The translations under genes were made by a program, and so were the position numbers. 64,000 bases of DNA, from the NCBI GenBank assembly GCA_944472155.2, contig OX235272.1:11826354-11890353 (forward strand), read 5' to 3'. Positions 9,517-19,580 of this stretch are shown here, in pieces (within the stretch, counting starts at the first letter, position 1; the number at the start of each line of letters is the position of its first letter). The stretch is from Trichobilharzia szidati (lineage: Eukaryota > Platyhelminthes > Trematoda > Strigeidida > Schistosomatidae). The notes beneath the pieces were generated by a model. That model did not search any database. It worked only from the letters and a program-made list of their open reading frames with translations, and was not told the origin of the DNA.

Positions 9517-12500
9517 CCGACCGAAAGCTGCTACCTTGTCGTGGTGGTCGGGCTTGAACACTGCAATGACCCAACAAGCTATACTGGCTGGAACTTATGT
9601 TCCTGCAGGTCCTACCATGCCAGAAAGGTTGTTTGGATAGCGGTTAGACAAAAAGCAGTTACCCAATCCAATCCTATGACTTTAAATAAATCACAAAATA
9701 TCATGCCGGATCGCTCGGGGCCCGGATTAACAACGACCGCGCTTTCTGCTGCCGTGTCACAGGGCAGAAGTGATAAATACGCTACTGAGACACACCAAAT
9801 TAAAAACAACAAACAAAAACAGGCCGTGTGTGACCGGCCTCAAGCAGTTGTCCCCTGGGCTCTGCGGTCACGCAACCAACTTCCACGGTGTGGGCAGCCG
9901 GGAAGTAACAATCGCCCTCACAATCCGAAGTGCGCACGAAACCTCTCTAATCCTCACTCACCTTTGTCTTCATCTCTATTATCCTACCTTCCTTCTACTA
10001 ATACAACTCCTCTACTTAATAACCCTTCACTTCCTCTTGACTCTGTGTGCACTGATAACGATGGAAGCCAAAAAACCACCATCGATAGTCTCCTAAAGCC
10101 ACGTCACCAATTTCATATAGGGGCATTTAATGTTAGGACACTTTGCCAAATAGGACAACAGGCATCACTAGCCAAGACTCTGGCATCCCGAGCCATTGAT
10201 GTATGTTGTGTTTCAGAAACACGCATACAAGACCCAAGTGTGGTTATTCACCTAACCCCACCTGGCCAACAGGATGAATCTGCAAAATTCACCTTGAGGG
10301 TGTCAGGAGATGCGACGGCTAGGTCACGAGGATTAGCTGGTGTTGGGATAGCTTTAAGTACTAGAGCAGAAAAGACATTACTTGACTGGATCCCGGTAGA
10401 TAGCCGAATGTGCGCTGTCCGCCTGAACGGATCAGTGAAAAGGAGAAAGGACTGCACTACTCGCCGATGCCTTTTCGTAATCTCCGCCTACGCCCCCACT
10501 GACTGCAGTTCGGATGAAACGAAGGATGAGTTCTACCAAAAGCTGTCTAGTTTGCTGCGAAAGGCTAGACGCTCAGATATAGTCGTTTTAGCTGGTGACT
10601 TTAATGCTCAAGTAGGGAAATTGTGTCAATCTGAGAAGAATGTTGGTGGCACATACGGAATTCCGTGCCAGCGAACAGACAACGGTGACCGTCTCCTACA
10701 GTTCTGTTCAGATAATCACTTGTTTCTTGTAAGCACTAACTTCAAACACAAGGAGAGACACTGTTTGACCTGGCGACCCCCATCATCAAACCAACGCTGG
10801 ACACAAATAGACCACATAGCAATAAGCCATCGTTGGCGTGGGTCGGTAGGGGATTGTCGCTCCTTCTGGAACACGTGTGTAGATACCGATCACGCACTGG
10901 TCCGCGCTCGTGTGTGCTTACGACTGAACGGACGTAGGAAACAGCTGGCGGTAAACCCATCACGTCCCCAGCTCGATCAGGAAACTAAGGTCCTATTTGA
11001 GGAAGAACTAGCTAAACACATATCTGAGTTCGATAGCTGCTCTCACCCTGAAGAAGCCTGGAAAAATATTCAATCAGCCATAGATACAGCTGTAAAAGCT
11101 GTGAATAAGGTAAATCCAAAGGTGAGTAAAAACCATTGGATTTCGACTGCCTCATCCTAACTGATAGATGCTAGAAGACTTATTCCGGCGAGCTCCGAAT
11201 TCAATGAGGAGCGAAAGCTGCACAAAAGGAAACTTACGAAAAGTCTCCGCAACGACCGTGAACAGTGGTGGTTGACAAAGGCGAAAGAGATGTAAAAAGC
11301 ATCGGCGATAGGCAACACTAGGCAACTCTTTAGACTCATCAGGGAAACGGGTGGGAGAAGGCAAATCATAAGTGAGACTATTTGTGAGAAAAATGGCTCC
11401 TTAATTAGTTCTCAGGATAGACGCCTCGAACGCTGAAAAGAACACTTCGAGGAACAGTTTAACTTGCATACAGCCACACTGAGCCTCCCCGCCATCCAGC
11501 ACACACCCGAATGGGACATAGACACTGGCCCGCCGTCTGTAAGTGAGGTCACCAAAGCAATCTGTAATTTGAAACGAGGCAAAGCGACAGGACCCGACGG
11601 AATCATTCCGGAGGTGTTTAAATATGGGGGTGACATACTAGTATATAGTTTAACTAAGGTACTAGGTAACGTCTGGGAATCAGAGACGGTTCCATCAGAC
11701 TGGGGTAAGTCACTTATCATACCAGTATTCAAGAAGGGAGACAAGTCGTCATGTGATAATCATAGGGGGATCAGCTTAACGAACATAGTCTCTAAAATCC
11801 TAGGCTCAGTAATCATGAACAGACTAAGCCGAACTCGGGAGGAACAAACGAGGGAAAACCAAGCGGGCTTTAGGCCAGGTAGAGGGTGCATAGATCACAT
11901 CTTCACTCTCCGACAGATCCTAGAACATAGACACACTTTTAGGCGTCCAACAATTGCCATATTTCTTGACTTGAAGGCGGCCTTCGACTCCGTGGATCGA
12001 GAGGTACTATGGCAATGTTTGACTATGAAGGGAGTGCCAAGAAAGTACATTGCACTAATCAAGGCACTCTACTCAAACTCACGTAGCCGTGTAAGGGCTT
12101 ATGGGGAATTGTCATCTGAATTGATAACAACCAGTGGTGTCCGTCAAGGATGTCCACTTTCCCCATTTCTGTTTAACTTCATCATAGATATGCTAATGGA
12201 AGTATCCTTAACTGAACTTAACGACTTAGGAATCGACTTGCTACCAGGGAATAGTCTTATAGACTTAGAATACGCAGATGACATAGTCCTGTTAGGAGAG
12301 GACGCTGACAAAATGCAGAGTCTTCTGAACACCTTGAGCAGCAATCTTCTTATGTTTGGCATGCGATTCGCCCCTGTGAAATGCAAGATGCTGCTATAGG
12401 ACTGGACTACGTCAACTCCTAGCTTAGTGATAGGGAGTGAAGTGATAGAACATGTTGACCACTTCACCTATTTGGGAAGTTGTATCAGCACCAACGGATT

Positions 12501-12972
12501 GATTGGTGACGAAATCACAGCACGGATCCAGAAAGCTCGGGCTGCTTTCGCTAACTTACATCGTCTCTGGCGTAGGCGTGACATCCGGCTGTCAACCAAG
12601 GGACGTGTATACTGCTCAGCAGTTCGCTCCGTCCTTCTCTATGGCGGTGAGACGTGGCCATTGAGAGCGGAAGACATGAAGAGATTGTCTGTTTTTGACC
12701 ACAGATGTTTACGATCTCTTTCTCGCGTTAGGTGGTATAATAAGATAAGTAATGTTGACATTAGGCGCAGAGTGTTGGGTAAAGAGGGAAAATCAATCGA
12801 AGAGGCTATAAAGTTACATAGATTGAGGTGGCTAGGTCACGTGCTGCTCATGCCTAACCATCGCCTCCCCCGACAGGCATTACTAGCTGATATATGTGCA
12901 GGTTGGAAAAGAGTAAGTGGTGGCCAAACAAAAACATCGCATCAATCAATCCATGAAATCCCTGACAGTTAA
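9517..12972 (+). pseudogene. RTE endonuclease-reverse transcriptase ORF, broken by four stops
   Basis: The frame is continuous but carries stops at 11158 (TAA), 11293 (TAA), 11434 (TGA) and 12397 (TAG), and the end of the protein is shifted near 12945. The endonuclease occupies about 10110-10940, with FNVRTL, SETRIQ, SAYAPTD, AGDFNAQVG, QIDHI and DTDHALV, the usual APE motifs. The reverse transcriptase covers about 11500-12390, with KATGPDGIIPEVFK, HRGISL, QAGFRPGRGC, FLDLKAAFDS, GVRQGCPLSPF and the catalytic YADD. A C-terminal region (CETWPLRAEDM-like, RLRWLGHV) follows. About 150 N-terminal codons resemble no domain and may be 5' UTR. No start codon is assigned, because the frame begins at a TTG. 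The damage is light, so the copy is fairly young but inactive in cis. Confidence 0.85.
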
Positions 12973-13292
12973 ACTGAGTCAGGTAGGGAGATGCAGACTT
13001 CCGGGTTGGGGCCCACCCTCGGGACTCTAAGAATCAATGGCTGGAGACAATAGGTGACATGGCTCAAGATCGTTGTCAATGGATTAAGCAGATGTATTCA
13101 GTCTCTGTAATATTCATCATATTCCTTTCTACCATTACTCATTATGTTTCACTCTTATACTTATCTAAATTCTATTGATTCTCTTCACTCATTTTCTTGT
13201 CTATCTTTGTGTGCTATTTGGAACGTGGCAACTGGAACTGGTGCACTTCGGTGCCAAGTTCTATGTTGAATCCAGACAGACAGACAGACAGT
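9517..13292 (+). mobile_element. Near-complete RTE-A (Perere-3/SR3-like) LINE
   Basis: A 3.8-kb RTE-clade non-LTR retrotransposon. The 5' end is inferred from shared sequence with 51199 onward (AGCTGCTACCTT...). It has one long frame for an apurinic-like endonuclease and reverse transcriptase, a short 3' UTR (AACGTGGCAACTGGAACTGG...) and a terminal (GACA)n tail at 13274-13292. Short 3' UTRs and microsatellite-like tails are typical of RTE elements. It lies in sense orientation upstream of the visible AMPD exons. Perere-3/SR3 membership is a judgement from recall. Confidence 0.85.
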
Positions 13293-13402
13293 ACAGTCGT
13301 ATTTATATTTACCGGAAATGTAAAGTGGTCTATCATTGAGTAATACGCTAGGTGACATAATTGATATTAATTACTCAGAAGTTGCTTTAGAAGTAAAAAA
13401 AA
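13293..13402. other. Short unassigned stretch
   Basis: It separates the RTE tail from the PLE-2 fragment. No feature seen. Confidence 0.4.
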
Positions 13403-14090
13403 TGCTGGCGAACTACACGTCTCATTCTCTACAGGACCGATGGTGCTACCTCGACTGAAAAATGAAGTACCTAGACTAGCTAGCCACTTCAAATTGCATC
13501 TACCGATTCAACTGGGCTTGTGGAGCGAGTTATGTCGACCGTTGCTCTAGGAACTTGATTTTTCGTGCTCGAAAACATATCCCACTATGGCTAAGTAAAG
13601 GTGTGGTTAAAACTATTAACAGTTCGATATTGGACCATCTGGTCACAAAGCCAGAGTAGAAGAATCCTTCTCTATCATCTACCGGGTGCCTAACAAATTA
13701 CCAAAATCGTTGAAGCACCGCATGCTGCAAACAGCAGAGGCTATTGCAATTCGCCTCAAACAAACAGTGCTCTGTGTTCAAAAGAAACAAGTCCAGACAC
13801 TAATACTGCCCTGGCCCTCAGTATAAACTATAAACTCATGAATTTGTAATATTATCTTTCCTAATTCTTCTGACATTCAGTTTATTTTATGTTGACTCTG
13901 TTCAGCTGTGATCTATCAAAATTATTTATTCGATGTTATTTAAACAACATTAATGTTTTTCATAACACTAATCCATTCATTCATTCATTATAATGTGTAT
14001 ATATAATTGTAGAACCTGATGATGAAGGGGTTATCGAAAAGAGTACTCTTTGTTCTGTGTCTATTCTTTTGAAAATAAAAATTGTAAATT
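13403..14090 (+). mobile_element. PLE-2 3' end next to AMPD exon
   Basis: This 5'-truncated PLE encodes damaged versions of GELHVLFSTRPMVLPRLK and of the YIGR nuclease segment. It then reads SIIYRVPNKLPKS-type sequence and ends in LPWPSV. The 3' UTR has the conserved tail TTATTTAAACAACATTAATG and a hammerhead-like motif. It ends about 40 bp before the 3' splice site at 14131-14132, so it must be tolerated close to the acceptor of a constitutive-looking exon. Confidence 0.8.
14010..14057 (+). ncRNA. Hammerhead-like motif in PLE-2 tail
   Basis: TAGAAC (14010-14015) can pair with GTTCTG (14052-14057) as stem I. CTGATGA is at 14016-14022, GAAA at 14036-14039, and AGAG/CTCT (14040-14043 and 14046-14049) form stem III, followed by TT before stem I. 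The predicted site would follow TTT, a poor triplet. The stem II closing pair (U opposite C) is non-canonical. The architecture is hammerhead-like, but activity is uncertain. Confidence 0.4.
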
Positions 14091-14132
14091 ACTCTTTGAT
14101 TATTGATTTATTTTCTTTTTAATAAAAAATAG

Positions 14133-14381
14133 ATTGGAATTGCAATGTCACCGTTAAGCAATAATTCCTTATTCTTGGATTACCATCGTAATCCCCTGAA
14201 TGATTATTTGGCACGTGGCCTGTTCGTCAGTTTGAGTACCGACGATCCATTACAATTTCATTTTACAAAAGAACCCTTAATTGAAGAGTACAGTATAGCT
14301 GCACAAGTGTGGAAATTCACTTCTACTGATATGTGTGAATTAGCCCGTAACAGTGTGCTGATGAGCGGTTTCTCTCCTTTG
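14133..14381 (+). CDS. AMPD: AMP deaminase, penultimate exon
   Basis: AMP deaminase converts AMP to IMP and ammonia in the cytosol as part of the purine nucleotide cycle. This 83-codon exon starts [20 protein letters not shown] and contains [18 protein letters not shown], the adenosine/AMP deaminase signature. The first Asp of STDDP (codon 37, 14241-14243) corresponds to the catalytic zinc-ligand Asp of the family. [20 protein letters not shown] and [10 protein letters not shown] follow. Both ends are in phase 0: an AG acceptor at 14131-14132 and a GTAAGT donor from 14382. The Gln that normally precedes IGIAM would close the previous exon, which I could not find in 1-14132. AMP deaminase identity is very secure. 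Which vertebrate paralogue it best matches is not decided. Confidence 0.95.
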
Positions 14382-14511
14382 GTAAGTTAACATTGTCACT
14401 TATATCTGTTATTATTATTAATATTATTTCTGGGTTTGACAGTATGACGGGGTCTGGGTTTTTTTTTCCGGGTAACTTGATGACTTTAAAAGGCCTACTT
14501 TGTACTTTGCC

Positions 14512-14756
14512 CTAATTTCCTTTACGTTCCCGGTGGAACATAGGGCACCTTCAAGCTACAGACTTGAAGTTTCGCTAGCAGTGGTGTTTATTTTTACAGG
14601 ATGAGGTTGTTAGCCTCATGCCCAACCTTCCTTCTCTGTTTACCAGTCATATTACTGGCTTACCGAGGTAGGGGAGTGCTTCGGTATCCGGAGATCGAAC
14701 CTGGGGCCACGTGATACGTGGTTGGCGAGCATTCCACCTCTGTGCCACCGACGCAC
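14512..14756 (-). mobile_element. SINE-1, full-length, antisense in AMPD intron
   Basis: Read on the minus strand, the tRNA-like head begins TGCGTCGGTGGCACAGAGG with a B-box GGTTCGATCTC. The body follows with GGTTGGGCATGAGGCTAACA, an A-rich stretch and AACTTCAAG. The tail TGCCCTATGTTCCACCGGG matches the SR2-like end. The 5' acceptor strand is intact but the 3' strand has diverged. Confidence 0.85.
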
Positions 14757-14761
14757 TAAAG

Positions 14762-14836
14762 ATGTGTGCAGGCCGTGACTCGAACCCTGTACAACGTGCA
14801 TGGTCGGCCAGAGCTCTGCTGCTGAACAACCGACAC
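14762..14836 (-). mobile_element. Second tRNA-like SINE head
   Basis: On the minus strand it starts GTGTCGGTTGTTCAGCAGC and has a B-box GGGTTCGAGTC, resembling a SINE-1 head without body. It lies directly upstream of the SINE at 14512-14756, either as a dimeric head or as a separate truncated insertion. It is not a functional tRNA gene, because no convincing anticodon arm forms. Confidence 0.55.
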
Positions 14837-14869
14837 TATACTTTGTATTAATAAACTTCTTTTTTATCT

Positions 14870-15025
14870 ATTCCTTTGGGTTCTGACGGGAGCTTTGGGC
14901 TTTTTGAGTTTTCATCAGCGGTAGTAGGGTTGCTAACCTTACGCTTTTTTTTTCTTAGCATAGTAACAGGTTGAAGACTGATTAGTACCTTGAGGGATAG
15001 AACTCATTGGACCACCGATGCATAT
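14870..15025 (-). mobile_element. Degraded SINE-1 remnant
   Basis: The minus strand contains an ATGCATCGGTGG head start (near 15020) and the body words GTTAGCAACC and TACCGC, in SINE-1 order but with large differences. The assignment is tentative. Confidence 0.4.
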
Positions 15026-15148
15026 TTGTAGACCCTCTTTATATCAAGATGACGCTACAACTTCCGAATTGGTGACATACGGAATTTGAGTGTGGAATGC
15101 ACGCAACAAAGAGGTACAAAAATATTCAGCTGGCATTATTTTTAACCA

Positions 15149-15369
15149 GTGCGTCGGTGGCACAGTGGTACAATGCTCGCCGACCATGCATGTGGTCCGT
15201 GGTTCAATCCCCGGCCACAGGCGCACTCTTTTTCCTCGCTAAGCCGGTAATAAGACTGCTAAAGAAGGAAGGTTGGGCATGACGCTAACAATCTCATCCC
15301 GTAAAAATAAACAACACTGCTACCGAAACTTCAAGCCTCAAGCTTGAAGGTGCCCTATGTTCCACTGGG
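15149..15369 (+). mobile_element. SINE-1, full-length, sense in AMPD intron
   Basis: The head begins GCGTCGGTGGCACAGTGG at 15151, with B-box-like GGTTCAATCC. The body is CTCGCTAAGCCGGTAATAAG...GGTTGGGCATGACGCTAACA...AACTTCAAGC. It ends in TGCCCTATGTTCCACTGGG at 15353-15369, immediately followed by an SR2-like fragment. Confidence 0.85.
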
Positions 15370-16006
15370 TGAGGATTTCAAAGCGAGAATCGGAAAGGCA
15401 AGGTACGCCTTCATTACTCTAAAAGCAGTTTGGAAGTCTTCTGCATTCAGCATAAAGGGACAAGATTTGGATTATCAGCATTAATAATGTTAATTCACTC
15501 TTTCTATATGGATGAATTCAGTGCTACTATACTTATCAGAGACTTGCACTGCGCGTCATAAAGAGCATCTCAAACAAACTACAGACCTTCATCAACAGTT
15601 GTCTTCGCTCATTACCACTCAAGATCAGATGGCCGGCCAGAAAAGATCACCAACAGAGAGGGATCTGTGGCAATTAGCGAACCAACTCAGCAGGAACCGA
15701 TTGTCAAACAAATAGGCAGGAAGAAATGGAGGTGGATTGGCCATACTCTGAGGAAACCTTCAAGTGACATCACTAGACAAGCCATCGCTCGAGTGGAACC
15801 CGACTGTATTAGAACCGGCGAGTTGGTCGTCAGTGCAAGGGTGGGTAACTTGGAGGAGGTCATGTGAAGAGGAGATGAAAGCATGTGGGGAAACTTGGAG
15901 TCAGGTGAAGACTCTAGCAGAGAACCGAACGCAATAGAGACGCATGGCTGAAGCCCTATGTTCCTCTAGGAATTAAAGGAAACAATAGTAATAATATAGA
16001 TGGATC
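15370..16006 (+). mobile_element. RTE-B (SR2-like) 3' end in AMPD intron
   Basis: 5'-truncated. It starts at the segment encoding ARIGKARYAFITLK-like sequence. Later it encodes damaged SVLLYLSETC, QLSSLITTQDQMAG and GRKKWRWIGHTLRK. The 3' end has GCCCTATGTTCCTCTAGG and an AATAATA tail. Frameshifts throughout make it a pseudogene. Confidence 0.8.
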
Positions 16007-16094
16007 AAGAACTTGACGCTCATGTTACGGGAAACATTTCCAAAATCCCGTTGCAGACTTTTTTCAACAACTGACTTTACTTCATATTGAATGG

Positions 16095-16385
16095 AAAGCA
16101 ACGAGTGGGTCGTCACTACGAGGGTGGCATAGAGGAGATGAAAGATTATGGGGAATTGTGGTACCAACTAAGGAGGACAGCAGGGAACAGAACAAACTGG
16201 AGATGTGCTGTTGAAGCCCTACCTTCATTCTCTAACCTCACTTATCTGGTAGTAAGGCCGTAAAAGTGTCGAGGTTGAGCTTGAGATGAGCAACCACATC
16301 TTGTTAAAAAAAATAAAATATCTGCTGCTGAATCTCCAAAGCTTCAGCTTTGAAGTCCTATATCTCACTTGGGATGCAAAGAAAT
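16095..16385 (+). mobile_element. SR2-like end joined to a SINE-1 tail
   Basis: About 16095-16235 resembles the last 140 bp of an SR2-like element (GAGTGGGTCGTCACTAC...GCTGTTGAAGCCCTACC). From 16236 to 16385 the sequence follows SINE-1 body order and ends GAAGTCCTATATCTCACTTGG. Both parts are old and short. Confidence 0.6.
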
Positions 16386-16419
16386 GACATCTGAATTCGG
16401 TTGGAGGATTTCATCATCA

Positions 16420-16660
16420 TCATCAGTTAGAGAACCATTGGAAAACCTGGGACTCTTCATCTGTACGCACCCACCCATCTAGTCCCAGTGGCCTAATGGT
16501 CTACGAGTTCACCTTCTAACCAAAAGGCCTTGGGTTCGATCCCCGGTGGGTGTGTGCTGTTGAAGAGTCTCGGACTAGGATGAAACAGCTTCCGGGTACT
16601 CCCAGTTGGTTTTCCAATGGTTCTCTAACTGATGTCAGCTCATGATGCAATCCTCCAAGC
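16420..16660 (+). mobile_element. SM-alpha foldback copy
   Basis: The tRNA-like core at 16482-16551 starts GTCCCAGTGGCCTAATGG and has B-box GGTTCGATCC. It is followed by the hammerhead region (GAAGAGTCTCGGACTAGGAT, GAAACAG) and the conserved end GGTTTTCCAATGGTTCTCTA. An inverted copy of that end lies upstream at about 16425-16450, so the whole can fold back. SM-alpha is a schistosome retroposon with a tRNA-related promoter and a hammerhead domain. Confidence 0.75.
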
Positions 16661-16766
16661 AATCAAACAAAACCCCTAAAAAAATCAATACTTGAGAAAT
16701 ATCTCAATTTATTTATTTATTTATTTCTCATTGTTTCATTTCATCCTTCTTCTTCTTCTCCCATAG

Positions 16767-17084
16767 ATTAAATCTCATTGGCTTGGACCAAATTACACGC
16801 AAGAAGGTGTTATGGGAAATGATGTCACTCGAACTAATCTGCCTAATATTCGTGTTGCGTATAGATTTGAAACATTGACACAAGAGCTACGCCTACTGTT
16901 AAATTCTGTGCTTGCCAATCGTGCTAGTGGTTCCGTTTCACCGAATACTGCATCAATACATTCACCAAAGAAGATTTATGCATCTCCAACACGTGGAGTT
17001 GGCACGACAGCAGCAGTAGCAGCAGGAGGCGGAGTAGGAAGTGGAATTGGAGTTGGAGTTGTTGATCACCAGTCAACAAAATAA
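16767..17084 (+). CDS. AMPD: AMP deaminase, terminal exon
   Basis: This 105-codon exon follows the CCATAG acceptor and ends at TAA 17082-17084. The first 48 residues carry the conserved C-terminus: [20 protein letters not shown], then [23 protein letters not shown] deaminases usually end a short way after this. Here about 55 more residues follow, ending in a Ser/Thr-, Ala- and Gly-rich tail ([20 protein letters not shown]) encoded by GGA/GTA-type repeats. The tail looks lineage-specific and disordered and lacks any catalytic motif. Joined with the exon at 14133 it gives 188 residues of continuous protein. Confidence 0.95.
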   Translation: MKSHWLGPNYTQEGVMGNDVTRTNLPNIRVAYRFETLTQELRLLLNSVLANRASGSVSPNTASIHSPKKIYASPTRGVGTTAAVAAGGGVGSGIGVGVVDHQSTK

Positions 17085-17138
17085 ACTGTGTTCTTATTTT
17101 TCCCCTCAATCGATACCAAGAATATCTCATTTATCGAA

Positions 17139-17172
17139 TTTCTCTCTTTCTCTCTCTCTCTCTCCCTCTCGC
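17139..17172 (+). repeat. CT microsatellite in AMPD 3' UTR
   Basis: A pyrimidine tract built of (TC)n with T interruptions, about 55 bp after the AMPD stop codon. It would be transcribed in the 3' UTR. Confidence 0.7.
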
Positions 17173-17296
17173 CTTCTTCTGATTTATGAATCAATCAAGC
17201 GAATCTATTTTATCAGAATTGTTTTAAAAAAATGAAGCTGGTGTACACATTTTTCTTTGTTATACAAAAAAACTGCCCTAGAGATTAAATTAAATC

Positions 17297-17302
17297 AATA
17301 AA
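17297..17302 (+). promoter_or_regulatory. Candidate AMPD poly(A) signal
   Basis: AATAAA lies 213 bp after the stop codon and is the first canonical hexamer downstream. Another AATAAA occurs near 17330. The true cleavage site cannot be told from sequence alone. Confidence 0.5.
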
Positions 17303-18120
17303 GATGAATGATAGTTATGAATAAATCGATCAATGATTCAATCAGGTAGCGATGATCCACACACACTCACTCACTGTCATGATTATTATTATTATTATTC
17401 ATATTCTTAGTAATTTTATGCTGCTTTACTGTGTCCTATATGTTCCTCTTTATTCCTTCACTATTAGTTAGTCTTCTGCTCACAATACGTTCACATAATT
17501 GTAGATAAACCCCGTTTTCGGGAAATTTAATTTGTGTATCTCAGTCCTTATCTCTCACAAACACACGGACACTGTCCTTTTCCAGTTTATTGTAATAATT
17601 GTGGGGGGCTAATTAACTTTGAGACATTTGATGGATGTACTAGGCTATTACAGATGCCGATGAAGAGGGCGGGGCTGTGGGGATCATTTCCCCTTTACAT
17701 CTGTTCTATGTTTCTTCCACTTTTTCTCCAGAATTTGATTATTTGTGTGTGTGTATGTGTACTTGTGGGCGTGAGCATGCATGTTTGTGTGTATGCTGTT
17801 ACAAAGACTTAAACTCACTTGCTTCTAGGGGCGCGCATGATATGCACATTATGCGTGTTTGTGTGTGTAAGGTGTGTGGTTTGAGAAAATCTGTTTCTCT
17901 ACGTATGTATGTAAGTATGTATGTATACATCAATATTTTTCTGATTATTATCCTTCCGATTCCAAAAAATAAATAAATAATCGATCATGTTTTAAACGGG
18001 AGTGTTTTCTGCGTTCTTTCATGTTTTGATCGATATAATGTCAATGATATTGTGTATGTGGGGAGAGGGATATTTAATGGAATTGTTAATAATAATAAAA
18101 CAATAGGTTTCAAGAGTTGG
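17303..18120. other. AMPD downstream region, low complexity
   Basis: Contains a TTATTA run near 17384, TGTG-rich tracts at about 17743-17800 and 17855-17880, and a GTAT-rich stretch near 17905. The plus-strand open frames here are low-complexity and unsupported. It may contain an extended 3' UTR. Confidence 0.5.
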
Positions 18121-18196
18121 CTTTTAAGGATTAGATTTCATTTTACGAGTTGATCACGGATTGAAATCAGTTGGAGAACCATTGAAAACCGGGGAG
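18121..18196 (-). mobile_element. SM-alpha 3' end fragment
   Basis: On the minus strand it reads GGTTTTCAATGGTTCTCCAA and then ATCCGTGATCAACTCGTAAA, the conserved SM-alpha end. It stops abruptly at the RTE-A piece that follows. Confidence 0.75.
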
Positions 18197-19372
18197 TGTA
18201 ATCTGAAGTGGTGACGACTAGTGGCTTCCGTCAAGGATGCCCATTGTCCCCATTTCTATTCAACTTCATCATAGATGTACTAATGGACTTAACCCTAACT
18301 CACTTCAGAGACTCAGGGATTGCCTTGCTACCAGGAAATAATCTCGCTGACTTAAAATATGCAGACGATATAGTGCTTCTAGGCGAGGACGCTGACAAAA
18401 TAGAGCAGTCTCTTCTGAACACCTTCAGCAGCAATTTCCGTATGTTTGGCATGCGATTCGCCCCTGTAAAATGTAAGATGATGTTGCAGGATAGGACTAC
18501 ACCGACCCCTAGATTAGAAATAGGAAGTGAAATGGTAGAGCACGTTGACGGCTTCACTTATTTAGAAAGTTGCATCAGCTAACGCCATCAGGTTGATCTC
18601 TGACGAAATCTCAGCACGGATGCAGAAAGCTCGTTTGGCATATGCCAGTTTACGCTGTCTCTGGCGTAGACGTGATATCCGGCTATCGACCAAGGGCGGG
18701 TGAAATGCTCAGCAGTCCGCTCCGTCCTCCTTTATCACTGTGAGACCTGGTCATTAGGAGTGGAAGACATGAAAAAATTAGCTGTCTTTAATAATAGGTG
18801 CCTGTGAAGTGGGATAATAAGGTGAGCAATATTGAGGTTAGGCACCGAATGCAAGATAAGGAGAGGAAATCAATCGACATGGCTGTGAAATTACATCGAC
18901 TGAGATGGTTAGGACATGTGCTACGTATGCCTAGTCATCGCCTTCCTCGACAATGGGCAATGTTAGCTGACATAGGGTCAGGCTGGAAAAGAGCCAGTGG
19001 CGGTCAAACCAAAACATGCCACCAGTCAATGAAATCCACAACAGTTAGTTTAGGCCAGCCACGTAGGAAGGTGTAGACTTCCTGGTTGAGGTCCTCGGGA
19101 CGGTAAATACCAATGGCTAGAGACAATCGGCGATATGGCTCAAAATCGTCCTCAATGGCTGGCGCAGATGTATCCACTTCTTGTGACTTATAATTTTCAA
19201 TGAAACTACATTGTTCTTCGTTATTACTATTCCTTTTGTCTCATATCACTGTCTCTGTTATGCGTTTCTTCTACTTTCTTCTCTTGCTTTGTGTGCTACA
19301 AGGAAGGAGTGTGGCGACTTGAACTGCCGCACATATGTGCAAAGTTCTATGTCGAAAACAGACACAGACAGG
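18197..19372 (+). mobile_element. RTE-A 5'-truncated 3' end
   Basis: It begins within the reverse transcriptase (SGFRQGCPLSPFLFN, then LKYADDIVLLGEDAD) and runs to the 3' end with GTTCTATGTCGAAAACAGAC. Frames are open at 18208-18582 and 18798-19076 but shifted in between. The 3' tail abuts an SM-alpha copy at about 19372. Confidence 0.85.
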
Positions 19373-19580
19373 GAGTACGCGACGGGTCGCTGCCTCATCC
19401 TAGTTTGGGACTCATCGACAGTACTCACCCACTGCCAGACTTCGAACCGAGGACCTTCCGGTCACAAGGCCAGCTCGTGTGATTCTCAAACTAGGAGGGA
19501 CAGCTGGCTGTCCAGTACGCCCTGGTTAGTTTTCAATGGTACTCTAACTGATATCAATCCTTTGTCAAGCTCCTAAAAAA
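19373..19580. mobile_element. SM-alpha pair in head-to-head foldback
   Basis: From 19373 to about 19480 the SM-alpha hammerhead and tRNA-like parts lie on the minus strand, with the minus reading GTACTGTCGATGAGTCCC as a near-canonical core. From about 19487 to 19580 a second SM-alpha 3' part reads on the plus strand through ATGGTACTCTAACTGATATC. The two pieces can base-pair. Confidence 0.65.

Larger units (their letters stand above)
14382..16766 (+). other. Last AMPD intron (GTAAGT...CCATAG)
   Basis: The 2,385-bp intron joins two phase-0 exons. It has accumulated at least two SINE-1 copies and a further tRNA-like head, two SR2-like 3' ends, a SINE tail and one foldback SM-alpha copy, listed separately. 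It ends in a pyrimidine-rich tract (TTCTTCTTCTCCCATAG). Confidence 0.9.

Noticed and set aside
1..14132. Upstream AMPD exons
   Set aside because: I looked for the conserved segments that precede [12 protein letters not shown] (such as the VLQYL-type motif) in the plus-strand frames and found none. They are presumably outside the window.
17534..17976. Overlapping Cys-rich and low-complexity frames after AMPD
   Set aside because: Product of TG-rich repeats. The two frames overlap in different registers and neither has a domain.
19211..19576. Membrane-like frame (MFFVITIPFVSYHCLCYAF)
   Set aside because: It is the translated RTE-A 3' UTR running into SM-alpha. The same stretch in other copies has different frames.
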